Source: JAOUEA01 sp963821935
Lineage (GTDB): Bacteria > Actinomycetota > UBA4738 > HRBIN12
Direction of reading: 5' to 3'
NCBI GenBank assembly: GCA_963821935.1
Contig: CAWGFM010000005.1
Coordinates: forward strand, 744,001 to 808,000
Length of the DNA stretch: 64,000 bases
Shown here in pieces: positions 48,371 through 58,894 of the stretch (its first letter is position 1; each line of letters starts with the position of its first letter). The notes under the pieces were generated by a model. That model did not search any database. It saw only the letters and a list, made by a program, of their open reading frames with translations, and was not told the DNA's origin. The translations under genes were made by a program, and so were the position numbers.

Positions 48371-48888
48371 GCCGAGACGCGCCCGCCGGTCATCGGCGCG
48401 TCGGCCGGCACGACCACGACCACGGCCATGCATCCGACCCCGTCACCCTGCAGGCCCAACCCCTCGGGCCGGGTGGCCTTCACCGACACGGCACCGGTCC
48501 CCAGACCCATCGCGGCTGCGAGCGCGCCGGCGATCTCGTCGCGGCGCGGCGAGATCGCGGGCTGGAAGCAGATCACGGTCAGATCGCAGGAGGACGCCGA
48601 GAACCCTGCCTCGTTCACGATGGCGAGGGTCCGGATGAGCACGTGGAGCCCGTCGATCCCGGCGGTCGCAGGATCCGACTCCGGGAAATGCTGACCCAGA
48701 TCGCCCTGGGCGCAGGCGCCGAGCAGCGCGTCCGCGACCGCGTGGCACACGACGTCGCCGTCGGAATGGCCGGCCAGCCCGTCGTGACCGTCCCACCGCA
48801 GCCCGCCGAGCATGAGGACCCTGCCGGAACCGCGAGGGTGCACGTCGAATCCTAGCCCCACCCTCGGGACGCCCGAGGGGTCAACCAT
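48367..48888 (-). CDS. ispF: 2-C-methyl-D-erythritol 2,4-cyclodiphosphate synthase
   Basis: Fifth enzyme of the MEP isoprenoid pathway; closes CDP-ME-2-phosphate to the cyclic diphosphate. 173 residues. GLGFDVHPRG holds the zinc ligands Asp and His, GHSDGDVVCHAVADALLGA the third His, and VSVKATRPEGLG the C-terminal loop. Starts inside the ispD end (8-base overlap) and overlaps the rlmB start by 4 bases, so the three are coupled. The frame is intact. Confidence 0.95.
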   Translation of the reverse strand: MVDPSGVPRVGLGFDVHPRGSGRVLMLGGLRWDGHDGLAGHSDGDVVCHAVADALLGACAQGDLGQHFPESDPATAGIDGLHVLIRTLAIVNEAGFSASSCDLTVICFQPAISPRRDEIAGALAAAMGLGTGAVSVKATRPEGLGLQGDGVGCMAVVVVVPADAPMTGGRVSA

Positions 48889-49584
48889 CGAGGCCGCTCA
48901 TGCGAGCCTCGGCCTGCGCCAGGTCGAGCAGGGTCGTGATCTTCGTGTTCATCGCATCCCCCGGCATCGCGCAGATGCGATGCCCGGCGTACTCCATGAC
49001 CGCGGCGTCGTCGGTGAACGCTCGACCTTCCTCGTCCGCCTGTCGATGCGCCGCACGGAGCAACGTCGCCGAGAACGCCTGCGGGGTCTGCGCCAGGCGC
49101 ATCGTCTCGCGATCCAGCGTCTCGACGACCATGCCGTCCTCCACCCGTTTGACCGTGTCGTTCACGGGGATCACAGGGATCGCGCCCTGGGCCCGCCCCC
49201 CACCGCGTCGATCATCTCGGTGAACAGATCGGGGGTGGCGAACGGCCGGGCCGCATCGTGGATGGCGACGACCTCGGTGCCGTCGGGCACCTGGGCGAGC
49301 GCGGCTCGTACGGAGGCTTGCCGATCACGTCCACCGGTCACGATCGTGGTGGGCGCTCCACAGAACTCCACGCATCCTTCGGCGTACTCCTCCCAGCCGG
49401 CGGGAACGGCGACCACGAGCCGCGACACCGCCGGCGATGCGGCGGCGGTGGCGGCGGCCACGGACAGCATGGGCCGACCGCCGATCGGCACGAACGCCTT
49501 CGGTTGATCGACGACGCCAAGACGCCGGCCGGCGCCCGCGGCCAGCAGGATGACCACGGCGCCAGGGGCAGGTTCCGATGCCAT
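48881..49584 (-). pseudogene. ispD: 2-C-methyl-D-erythritol 4-phosphate cytidylyltransferase, one-base frameshift
   Basis: Third enzyme of the MEP pathway. The N-terminal part (VVILLAAGAGRRLG, CTP-binding; IHDAARPFATPDLF) stays in frame to about 49195; the C-terminal part (IPVNDTVKRV; AQTPQAFSATLLRAAH; TDDAAVMEYAGH) is in another frame up to 48881. One missing base in the G/C runs near 49190-49202 explains the break; restoring one G reads GGGAQGAIPVIPVND. ATG 49584 is the likely start. Since ispD is normally essential with the MEP pathway and ispF is intact, sequence error is the likelier cause. Confidence 0.85.
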
Positions 49585-49638
49585 GGCCGCCAAGCATGGC
49601 AGAGCGCTCGTTCCTCGGCAGCGTTCCCCCGGACCAGG

Positions 49639-50748
49639 TCAGGGTCGGGTGAGCGGCTCGCTCTCGTCGACCGATGCTGACTCCGGCGCCAGGGCGGCGA
49701 ACACCATGCGGCCGGTGGTGGTCTGGATCACGTTGGTGACCTTGATCTCGACGCTGGTGCCGATCTGGTCGGTGGCCTTCTCGACCACCACCATGGTGCC
49801 GTCATCGAGGTAGCCCACTCCCTGCCCGTGCTCACGCCCCTCCTTCACCAGACGGACCGTGATCTCGTCGCCGGCCGAGTACGGCACGCGGAACGTGGAG
49901 GCAAGCGCGTTGATCTGCGCCACAGGAACGCGCAAGGCCTCGGCCACCTTCGCGAGGTTGTGGTCCACGGTGAGCAGCGATGCACCCCGTTCGCGCGCCA
50001 GGCGCACCAGGGCGGCATCGACATCGAGCACGCCGGCCTCCTCGACCAACTGGAACTGCACGGTCGGGGCCTTCTGCAGCTCGACCAGCACGTCGAGGCC
50101 GCGGCGTCCTCGGCCTCGGCGGCGTGGGTCCGAGGAATCACTGATCGCCTGGAGCTCGCGCAGCACCCCCTCGTGCAACAGGACGGTGCCGCTGACGAAC
50201 CCCGTTGCCACCAGGTCGGCCACCCGGCCATCGATCAGCGCGCTCGTGTCCAGCACGTGGAGGTCGCCGCGCACGGCCACCGAGGCTCGCGGCTTCATGC
50301 CGACCAGCCCGAACACGTCCTCGTACTTCGCTTCGCCCAGCCGGAAGCCCAGCGAGCCGCACACGAGGTAGACGAACAGGATCGCAGGCCAGGCCGAGGC
50401 GGCCGACACCACCAACATGGGCAGCATCATCAGGGCCGCCACGACGAGGCCGACGATCAGACCCACCACGCCGCCGGCGAGCTGGGGCGCGGGCTTGCGC
50501 CGGAGCTCGCGTTCCATGCCGCTCACCGCGCGGAGCGTGAGACGGCCGACCACGCCACCCACGACGAAGCCGCACGCAGCCCCGAGGAAGATGAAGGCCA
50601 GGGCCCGGCCGGTGCTCTCGGTGGACACGGTCCCACCCAGCAGGAAACCACCGGTGCCGAACATGGCGATGAAGATCAGCCGGACACCCTCGACCAGGCG
50701 CCCTCGAACGGCGCTCGCCGTATGCGAAGCCTGTTCGCGCTCGCTCAT
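49639..50748 (-). CDS. Membrane PIN-TRAM domain protein
   Basis: 369 residues: four membrane helices (about 20-150), a PIN nuclease-like domain (DLHVLDTSALIDGRVADL; LARERGASLLTVDHNLAKVA with the acidic ligands) and a C-terminal TRAM domain (RVPYSAGDEITVRLVKEGRE; GVGYLDDGTMVVVE). Homologues (YacL) follow carD in many actinobacteria and firmicutes; RNA binding or cleavage at the membrane is inferred. ATG 50748 is the start; longer frames lack support. It lies between carD and ispD in the same direction. Confidence 0.9.
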   Translation of the reverse strand: MSEREQASHTASAVRGRLVEGVRLIFIAMFGTGGFLLGGTVSTESTGRALAFIFLGAACGFVVGGVVGRLTLRAVSGMERELRRKPAPQLAGGVVGLIVGLVVAALMMLPMLVVSAASAWPAILFVYLVCGSLGFRLGEAKYEDVFGLVGMKPRASVAVRGDLHVLDTSALIDGRVADLVATGFVSGTVLLHEGVLRELQAISDSSDPRRRGRGRRGLDVLVELQKAPTVQFQLVEEAGVLDVDAALVRLARERGASLLTVDHNLAKVAEALRVPVAQINALASTFRVPYSAGDEITVRLVKEGREHGQGVGYLDDGTMVVVEKATDQIGTSVEIKVTNVIQTTTGRMVFAALAPESASVDESEPLTRP

Positions 50749-50875
50749 CGCGGTCCCGCTTCCTTCGTCTCCGCCGGTCGTTCGGTGGGCGGGCACACCG
50801 AACGAGCTCCGACTGGAGGGTCATCGGCGCAGGATCGGCACCGCTGAAGGTTCGAGGACGAAGGGAGCCGGAAAC

Positions 50876-51385
50876 CTAGGCCTGAGCGGCGAGCTTGACG
50901 CCGTGAGCGTCGTCCAGGACCTGGTCGATCATGATCTCGGCATCTTCCTCGGACTTGCCGGTGGCGTGCGAGAGCTCGGAGATGAGGATCTGGCGAGCCT
51001 TGGTGATCATGCGCTTCTCGCCCGCGGACAGACCCTTCTCACGATCGCGGATCGATAGGTTCCGCAGCACCTCGGCGACCTGGTAGGGATCCCCGGAGTG
51101 CAGCTTCTCCATGTTGTTCTTGAAGCGGCGACTCCAGTTGGCGGCCATGGAGGATTCCTCTTCGGTGAGGACCTTCAGGACCTTCTTGACCTCCGCCTTG
51201 CTCACGACCGAGCGCAGACCGACCTGGTCGGTGGAATCGGTGGGGATCAACAGGGTGAGGTCGCCGTAGGCGACGCGCAGCACCAGGTAGGTTCGCTTCT
51301 CTCCCAGGAACTCCTTCTCGCGGAGTTCTTCGATGACTGCAGCTCCATGTTCCGGATGCACCACGGTGTCGCCCTTGCGGAACAC
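50876..51385 (-). CDS. carD: CarD-family transcription regulator
   Basis: 169-residue RNA polymerase-binding regulator that steadies the open complex at rRNA and other promoters. N-terminal RNA polymerase-interaction domain (FRKGDTVVHPEHGAAVIEEL; TYLVLRVAYGDLTLLIPTD) and helical DNA-binding domain (ANWSRRFKNNMEKLHSGDPY; RNLSIRDREKGLSAGEKRM) both match actinobacterial CarD. GTG start with GGGAGG 5-6 bases upstream. It heads the run carD - PIN/TRAM - ispD - ispF - rlmB. Confidence 0.95.
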   Translation of the reverse strand: MFRKGDTVVHPEHGAAVIEELREKEFLGEKRTYLVLRVAYGDLTLLIPTDSTDQVGLRSVVSKAEVKKVLKVLTEEESSMAANWSRRFKNNMEKLHSGDPYQVAEVLRNLSIRDREKGLSAGEKRMITKARQILISELSHATGKSEEDAEIMIDQVLDDAHGVKLAAQA

Positions 51386-51438
51386 GGAACCTCCCAGATT
51401 CGAGGAAAGATCGCGATGGGGTCGCGCTGACTGTCACG

Positions 51439-51468
51439 AGGGTAGCACGTGGGGGGCTTGCGGCGCAA
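51439..51468 (-). promoter_or_regulatory. carD promoter
   Basis: Minus strand TTGCGC (51468-51463), 18 bp, TACCCT (51444-51439), leaving a leader of about 45 bases with the GGGAGG site. Confidence 0.55.
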
Positions 51469-51534
51469 CCCATCACCGCAGGTCAGAGGGCCTATCCTGG
51501 CCCAGAACCGGTCCGTTGGAACTAGGTCGAAGGG

Positions 51535-52869
51535 CTATGCAGAAGGTGTCGGCTTCGCCCACTCGATGGCTTCGCGCAGGTGGCGCACAGCGTGCACCCG
51601 CAGTCCTTTCGTGGGCACACCGTCACCGCCGGGCGCGAACACGATGGAGCAACCCGCGGCTTCGGCCGCGGCGAGGCGAGGACCCATACCGGGCGCCGAG
51701 CGGACCAGGCCCGTGAGCGAGACCTCGCCGACGAAGGCGGCCCCCTGGGGAGGCAGCGCACCCGTGGCGGCCGAGGCCAGCGCTGCCGCGACCGCAAGAT
51801 CGCATGCCGGATCGTCGATGCGAACACCGCCGGAGGAGGCCCCGAAGAGCTCGGCCCGGCCCAGGCCGATCCCGGTCGCTCGATCGAGCACCGCTGCCAC
51901 CAGTTGGAAGCGGCGGCCATCGATGCCGGTGGTCTGACGACGAGCCGGACCGTCGGCCGAGCCCACCAACGCCTGGACCTCGACCGCGAGCGCCCGCCTG
52001 CCCGCTCGAGGCAGGGCCGTCGCGGCTCCCGGCACGCGCTCGCCCGAGACCAGGAGCGATGTGGGATCGATCTGCGTGAGTCCGGCCGGCCCCATCTCGA
52101 ACCAGGCGCTCTCGCCTTCGGGACCGAAGCGATTCTTGGCGGCGGCCAGGACTCGCAACCCGGAGCGGGCATCGCCGTCGAAGGCAAGGACCACGTCGAC
52201 GGCGTGCTCGAGGGTCTTGGGCCCCGCGAGGTCGCCGTCCTTGGTGACGTGACCGGTCAGGATCACCGCGGCGCCCTGCGACTTCGCCATACCCACCAGG
52301 GCGTCGGTGCAGGTGCGGACCTGCGAAACCCCGCCCGGCATCTGCGACCCGCCGGCGTCGCGGAGCGTCTGGATCGAGTCGACCGCCAACAGGAACGGCC
52401 GCTCGGCGGCGGCCACCTGGAGAACGCCCTCGAGCTCGCGCCCTGGAGCGAACGACACCGAGTCGGCCGTGATGCCGAGCCGTTGGGCACGTGCGGCGAT
52501 CTGCGCGTGCGATTCCTCGCCGGAGACCAACAGGCACGACCGACCAGCGGCACCGAGGCTGGCCACCAGTTGCAGCAGGAGCGTGGACTTGCCGATGCCG
52601 GGCTCGCCCGAGAGCAACACCACCGACCCCGGCACGAGACCGCCACCGAGCACGCGGTCAAGCCCAGCGATGCCGGTGTCGACCCGACCTGCCTCGACGG
52701 CAACCGCATCGAGCGGGACCGACGGTGACCCCGTCACCCCGTTGCCGCCGCCCGTGGGCGTCATCTCGTCGATGGTGCCCCACGCGCCGCAGCCCGGACA
52801 CCGGCCAACCCATTGCGACACCTGCTGTCGGCATTCGCGGCACGCCCTGATCGTGCGCGTCTTCGCCAT
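51535..52869 (-). CDS. radA: DNA repair protein RadA
   Basis: RecA-like branch-migration helicase for homologous recombination. 444 residues: N-terminal C4 zinc finger (CRECRQQ...CPGCGAWG), Walker A GEPGIGKSTLLLQL, the RadA signature KNRFG, and a C-terminal Lon-like domain (GVRIDDPACDLAVAAALASA; VGEVSLTGLVR). In many actinobacteria disA follows radA; here carD is next. ATG start with TAGGGT 6 bases upstream. Confidence 0.95.
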   Translation of the reverse strand: MAKTRTIRACRECRQQVSQWVGRCPGCGAWGTIDEMTPTGGGNGVTGSPSVPLDAVAVEAGRVDTGIAGLDRVLGGGLVPGSVVLLSGEPGIGKSTLLLQLVASLGAAGRSCLLVSGEESHAQIAARAQRLGITADSVSFAPGRELEGVLQVAAAERPFLLAVDSIQTLRDAGGSQMPGGVSQVRTCTDALVGMAKSQGAAVILTGHVTKDGDLAGPKTLEHAVDVVLAFDGDARSGLRVLAAAKNRFGPEGESAWFEMGPAGLTQIDPTSLLVSGERVPGAATALPRAGRRALAVEVQALVGSADGPARRQTTGIDGRRFQLVAAVLDRATGIGLGRAELFGASSGGVRIDDPACDLAVAAALASAATGALPPQGAAFVGEVSLTGLVRSAPGMGPRLAAAEAAGCSIVFAPGGDGVPTKGLRVHAVRHLREAIEWAKPTPSA

Positions 52870-52875
52870 GGTCGG

Positions 52876-52881
52876 ACCCTA
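52876..52881 (-). promoter_or_regulatory. -10 element of leaderless radA promoter
   Basis: TAGGGT on the minus strand 6 bases before the ATG at 52869. The AGGG within it could also be a weak ribosome binding site. Confidence 0.4.
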
Positions 52882-52933
52882 GTGGCCGTCACTGACATCG
52901 CCCGATGCACTCGGAACGACGCCCCAGGGCTGC

Positions 52934-52939
52934 TATCCT
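52934..52939 (+). promoter_or_regulatory. Possible -10 element of the RIO kinase leader
   Basis: TATCCT about 200 bases before the RIO kinase start; no clear -35. It predicts a long leader with at least one short frame. Confidence 0.35.
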
Positions 52940-53002
52940 CGGCGAAGAAACATCTCCGCGATGCTTCGTCGGCGTCGCCTCGACCGGAAGGAGTGATGAG
53001 CC

Positions 53003-53065
53003 ATGGCTGCGATCTCGGTCCTCGACTTCGCCCACATGCCGCGTCCTTCCGGACCCTGCGCCTAG
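53003..53065 (+). CDS. Putative 20-residue leader peptide upstream of RIO kinase
   Basis: ATG with GGAAGGAG about 10 bases upstream encodes MAAISVLDFAHMPRPSGPCA and stops at TAG, 76 bases before the kinase start. Third positions are mostly G/C as in real genes. An overlapping frame from ATG 52995 (45 codons, stop just before the kinase ribosome binding site) is an alternative. No repeated amino acid points to classical attenuation. Confidence 0.35.
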   Translation: MAAISVLDFAHMPRPSGPCA

Positions 53066-53141
53066 CTGCTCCTTCGGCTGCGCGACCGCTTCCACCAGGA
53101 CGCGCACCACCGTGTGCCACCACCGGATAAGGAGCACTGCG

Positions 53142-53903
53142 TTGTCCGTCACCGAACAGCTGGAGCACTTCTTCGACGAAGGGCTCATCGAGAGCGTCAT
53201 CAGACCCATCAAGAGCGGCAAGGAAGCATCCGTGCACCTGTGCCGTGGCAACCCGCGAACCACGGGCGAGGATCTCCTGGCCCTCAAGCTCTACCATCCG
53301 CTCGACCGTCGTGATTTCCGCGACGAGTCCATGTACCGCGATGGCGAATGGATCAAGGAACGGCGTGTTCGAGTCGCCTTGGAGAAGAAGACCACCTTCG
53401 GTCGAGAGGTCCAGGGCATGATCTGGGTCGACCGTGAATGGGAGACCCTGGGGGCATTGTCCGAGGGCGGCGCGCCGGTGCCGCGTCCCATCGAGCGCAC
53501 CGGCGACGCCATCTTGATGACCTACGTCGGCGACGAACACCTGGCCGCACCGCAACTGCGCTCGTACCGGCCGTCGGACCCCGAGGAAACGCGCGCGATC
53601 GTGGATCAGGTGCTCGACGCCATCCAGCGCATGCTGTTCCTCAACGTCGTGCACGGCGACCTGTCGCCCTACAACCTGCTCATCTGGAACGGTGTCGTGA
53701 CCGTGATCGATGTGCCTCAGGCCGTGGACCCACGGAAGAACCGGCATGCCCTGTCGTTCCTGCAGCGCGACATCGAGCGCATCTGTGCATGGGCCGATCG
53801 CCACGGCGCCCCGACTCCCGCGGGACGGCTCGCCGCCGACTACTGGACATCGTGGGAGTTCGCCGACCTGATCCCCGAGGAGCTTCGCGGTCTCACCATG
53901 TGA
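53142..53903 (+). CDS. RIO-type atypical protein kinase
   Basis: 253-residue RIO1-like kinase. IKSGKEASVHLCRG is the ATP-binding loop (with the SGKEA of RIO proteins), NVVHGDLSPYNLLIW the catalytic loop (HGDxSxxN) and VTVIDVPQAVDP the metal-binding DxPQ segment. In archaea and eukaryotes RIO kinases mature the small ribosomal subunit; the role of bacterial copies is not known to me. TTG start fixed by AAGGAG 7 bases upstream; no other start gives the correct N-terminus. It has a long leader and ends 15 bases from the convergent membrane-protein gene. Confidence 0.88.
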   Translation: MSVTEQLEHFFDEGLIESVIRPIKSGKEASVHLCRGNPRTTGEDLLALKLYHPLDRRDFRDESMYRDGEWIKERRVRVALEKKTTFGREVQGMIWVDREWETLGALSEGGAPVPRPIERTGDAILMTYVGDEHLAAPQLRSYRPSDPEETRAIVDQVLDAIQRMLFLNVVHGDLSPYNLLIWNGVVTVIDVPQAVDPRKNRHALSFLQRDIERICAWADRHGAPTPAGRLAADYWTSWEFADLIPEELRGLTM

Positions 53904-53918
53904 AGCCCCGGCACCGCG

Positions 53919-54728
53919 TCAGTCGCGTTCGGAGTTGACCAGCAGCCCGATGATCACGACGAGGAGACCACCCATGAATGCGCCACCGAGCCACGCCCGC
54001 ACCGACGGGGCGGCGGACACCCAGAGCGCTTCGACCACTCCTCGGGCCGGTTGCGATGTTCGGTCTGCGAGCCGCTCCCCGACCACCCCGGTCGTGAGGA
54101 ACAGCGTGGCCGCGCCCGCCGCGATCAGCGCCCCCAGCCCGATGGCGCGAGGACCGCGACGACCGGGCAACGCCAGCGCCACGATCCCCAGGACGACGCC
54201 GATCGTGAGCAGCGGCAGGGCCCACCGATGCGCGGCATCCTGCAGATCCCTGATCCGGCGGAGGTCGTCAGCTCCGACGAGCTCGATGCCAGCGTCCCCC
54301 ACCGACCCAAGATCGGCACCGCCGAGGAGCGTGATCACGTCCCCGCCGAGCAGCTCGATCAGGTCATCCACGGTCAGCACCACCGACCGGCTCGGTGCGC
54401 CGTCCTTCAAAGCTCGCTGGTACGCCAGGTCCACCGTGTCCTGGAACAGCACCGCGTATCGGTCGGTCTGCGTCACTCGGAACGCGGCATCCTCCAGACG
54501 TGGGCGGACCGCATCACCGAACGGGATCTGCTCCGTCAGTGCCGCGACGGTCTGGTCCGCGATCGCACGCTGGACCTGATCATCGGCCAGCAGGAGCCGC
54601 CCGACTTCGTCCTCACGGCCAGGGGAGAACAGTCCGCGATCGATCCCGAACAGGTACGCACCGGCTACGATCGCGCAGGCTGCGAGGAACGACAGGAGCC
54701 ACGCCACCACGCCCAGGCCGGATCGCAT
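53919..54728 (-). CDS. Integral membrane protein of unknown function
   Basis: 269 residues: N-terminal helix (WLLSFLAACAIVAGAYLF), an outer loop of about 130 residues with repeated acidic helices (DEVGRLLLADDQVQRAIADQ; DDLIELLGGDVITLLGG), then three more helices (LPLLTIGVVLGIVALALP; GLGALIAAGAATLFLTTGVV; AFMGGLLVVIIGLLV). No known catalytic motif. ATG start with TAGGAT 6 bases upstream, so leaderless. Related proteins exist in other actinobacteria as far as I recall, without a known role. Confidence 0.75.
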   Translation of the reverse strand: MRSGLGVVAWLLSFLAACAIVAGAYLFGIDRGLFSPGREDEVGRLLLADDQVQRAIADQTVAALTEQIPFGDAVRPRLEDAAFRVTQTDRYAVLFQDTVDLAYQRALKDGAPSRSVVLTVDDLIELLGGDVITLLGGADLGSVGDAGIELVGADDLRRIRDLQDAAHRWALPLLTIGVVLGIVALALPGRRGPRAIGLGALIAAGAATLFLTTGVVGERLADRTSQPARGVVEALWVSAAPSVRAWLGGAFMGGLLVVIIGLLVNSERD

Positions 54729-54734
54729 CGCTGC

Positions 54735-54740
54735 ATCCTA
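54735..54740 (-). promoter_or_regulatory. -10 element of leaderless membrane-protein promoter
   Basis: TAGGAT on the minus strand 6 bases before the ATG at 54728. Confidence 0.42.
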
Positions 54741-54771
54741 CGGACCCGTCGGGGTCCGGCATCAGGCGGAC

Positions 54772-55323
54772 CTAGAGGCCGGAGATGTCGTCGGGCACCA
54801 CGACGTCCTGCGCGCTGACGGCGAAGCGCTCCGGGTCCGGACCCACGAGGGCGCACACCACGACGACCATCGACGCCGTCAGCGCCAGGAACCCCGTGCC
54901 CACCGCTCCCAGTACAGACGACGCTGCGAACACCCAGAGCACCAGGGCTCGATCCCTGTTCGTGGGCAGACGATTCGCCGCCGAGGCGGCTGCGCACGCG
55001 AACGGCACCACTCCCAGGCAGAGGAGCCCGAGCGCCCCGCGGGGTGAGAGCAACAACGTCACCACAGCCGTCAGACCGGGTCCCACCGCCAGGAGGGCCG
55101 CCACGCGGCGGCGTCGGTTCCACAACACAGCGGCGGCACCGACGCACAAGGTCGAGCCCACCAGGGTGGAACGCCAGACATCGACCACATCGGGGGTGAT
55201 CAACGCGGCGAAGGCTCCCCGCACCACCAACGCACTCCCCCACAGGACGACGAGGTAGACGGCCAAGCCGGCGAGATCCAGTGGTGGGAGCCGGCGCCGA
55301 GGCCGAGGAAGAGACGCGTCCAT
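54772..55323 (-). CDS. Membrane protein of unknown function
   Basis: 183 residues with about five hydrophobic helices (LAGLAVYLVVLWGSALVV; VGSTLCVGAAAVLWN; LLAVGPGLTAVVTLLL; LGLLCLGVVPFACAAAS; ALVLWVFAASSVLGAV and a last ALTASMVVVVCALVG) and a short acidic cytoplasmic tail. I do not recognise a family. ATG 55323 is chosen since the first helix follows soon after; the frame is open further upstream. It lies 43 bases before the membrane-protein gene at 54.7 kb in the same direction. Confidence 0.65.
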   Translation of the reverse strand: MDASLPRPRRRLPPLDLAGLAVYLVVLWGSALVVRGAFAALITPDVVDVWRSTLVGSTLCVGAAAVLWNRRRRVAALLAVGPGLTAVVTLLLSPRGALGLLCLGVVPFACAAASAANRLPTNRDRALVLWVFAASSVLGAVGTGFLALTASMVVVVCALVGPDPERFAVSAQDVVVPDDISGL

Positions 55324-55433
55324 CCCCAGAAGGGTCGGCAATGGACGATCGCATCTTGACCGATCGGGGATCACCGGGTCTCCCTGACGGCGATCGCTTG
55401 ATCGCCGGCGACTCGCACCAGCCCGGATGCCGA

Positions 55434-55464
55434 GAAGCCCGGTCCCCTGACGGGGCCGGGCTTC
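55434..55464 (-). terminator. clpC terminator hairpin
   Basis: 13-bp stem including one G-T pair with a 5-base loop, about 70 bases past the clpC stop; no T-tract. The remainder of 55324-55530 shows no gene. Confidence 0.65.
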
Positions 55465-55530
55465 GGCCTTGATGCCGCGCCTCACTGAACGCGGCGGGAT
55501 GAGCCGGGAACGAGCCCCGGCCCACGTGGA

Positions 55531-58023
<2,493 letters not shown>

Positions 58024-58375
58024 GTCAGCGTCCTCCGACCCCCGCCTCGCATGCCGGGCCTATGGGATCAGCGGACCACGTCCTACCCCGCAGGCGCCTC
58101 GGGCGTCGCTCCCGGTGACCGGCCGCGACGCCCGCTGCAATGGAGTATACCCGTGGGCATCCATAACCCTTGAAACCGTCGATGCCCTCCGTCTCCGTCC
58201 TCACACTTGGTTGTTCGGACGTTGGGAGCAGAAGGATTAGCTGCCATCCGGCGGATGCCCGATATCCCCCATCCGGCCCATGAGATGTCCCCCCTTTGGC
58301 CCGTTGTTGGACGGCGAGGCTTGATGCCAGGATGACGGCACTTCCAAAACCCCGGCGGCACGAAGGGGGATCCGC
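58024..58375. other. Regulatory region between clpC and the receiver gene
   Basis: 352 bases between divergent genes. It holds the clpC -10 (TATACT, minus strand, 58149-58144) and the GAAGGGGG ribosome binding site of the receiver gene. I looked for an HspR-type HAIR operator (CTTGAGT-N7-ACTCAAG) and saw none; no coding frame is convincing. Confidence 0.5.
58144..58149 (-). promoter_or_regulatory. clpC -10 element
   Basis: TATACT on the minus strand, about 120 bases before the clpC ATG; a weak -35-like TCAAGG lies 18 bp further upstream. Confidence 0.45.
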
Positions 58376-58894
58376 GTGCGCAACGCCTCCGAGATGCAAG
58401 GAGACATTGGCTTGCGAGTCCTCGTGGTGGACGACCATCCGGCATTCCGCAAGGCGCTGACGTCCGCGCTGCGCATGGTGGCCGATATCGAGGTCGCGGG
58501 CGAGGCCGGTGGCGGCATCGCAGCGTGCGACGGTGCTGAGCAACTGCACCCCGACGTCGTGCTCATGGATCTGTCCATGCCCGACCTGTCCGGCATCGAC
58601 GCCATGAAGAAGATCCACGAGACCAGCCCGGATCTGCCCGTCGTCATCCTGACCGCACACGCCGACGACGGTGTCGAGCGCGAAGCCCTCGAGGCCGGTG
58701 CGGTGGGGTTCCTCGCGAAGGGGACCGGCCTGCAGGAACTGGTGGTCACCCTGCACGACGCGGTGCAACGACGAGGGAGCCGACGCCGGCGAAGCCGTCC
58801 TGTAGTCAGCGGTCGCGCAGGTTCCGCAGCCGGGCACACAGCGCGATCAACAATGCCCGCATCATCTCGGGGTGCTCGTCCAAGAGCCGATTGA
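58376..58894 (+). CDS. Response regulator receiver protein, C-terminus possibly frameshifted
   Basis: NarL-type receiver: VLVVDDHPAFRKALTSAL, VVLMDLSMPDLSGIDAM (phospho-Asp), VVILTAHADDG and GFLAKGTGLQELV. As read it has 172 residues, but the last 40 are Arg/Ser-rich and run 89 bases into the antisense of the next gene. If one base is removed near 58765-58770 the frame continues EGADAGEAVL and stops at 58805, exactly next to the convergent stop at 58806; this looks like the true end. No DNA-binding domain either way. GTG start with GAAGGGGG about 6 bases upstream. Confidence 0.78.
   Translation: MRNASEMQGDIGLRVLVVDDHPAFRKALTSALRMVADIEVAGEAGGGIAACDGAEQLHPDVVLMDLSMPDLSGIDAMKKIHETSPDLPVVILTAHADDGVEREALEAGAVGFLAKGTGLQELVVTLHDAVQRRGSRRRRSRPVVSGRAGSAAGHTARSTMPASSRGARPRAD

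Noticed and set aside
51386..51534. disA after radA
   Set aside because: The gap holds only the carD promoter; no diadenylate cyclase gene follows radA here.
52995..53130. 45-codon frame before the RIO kinase
   Set aside because: Ribosome binding site would be only 2 bases from its ATG and third positions are not G/C-biased; the 20-codon frame at 53003 fits better.
58024..58375. HspR (HAIR) operator for clpC
   Set aside because: No CTTGAGT-N7-ACTCAAG-like inverted repeat is visible.
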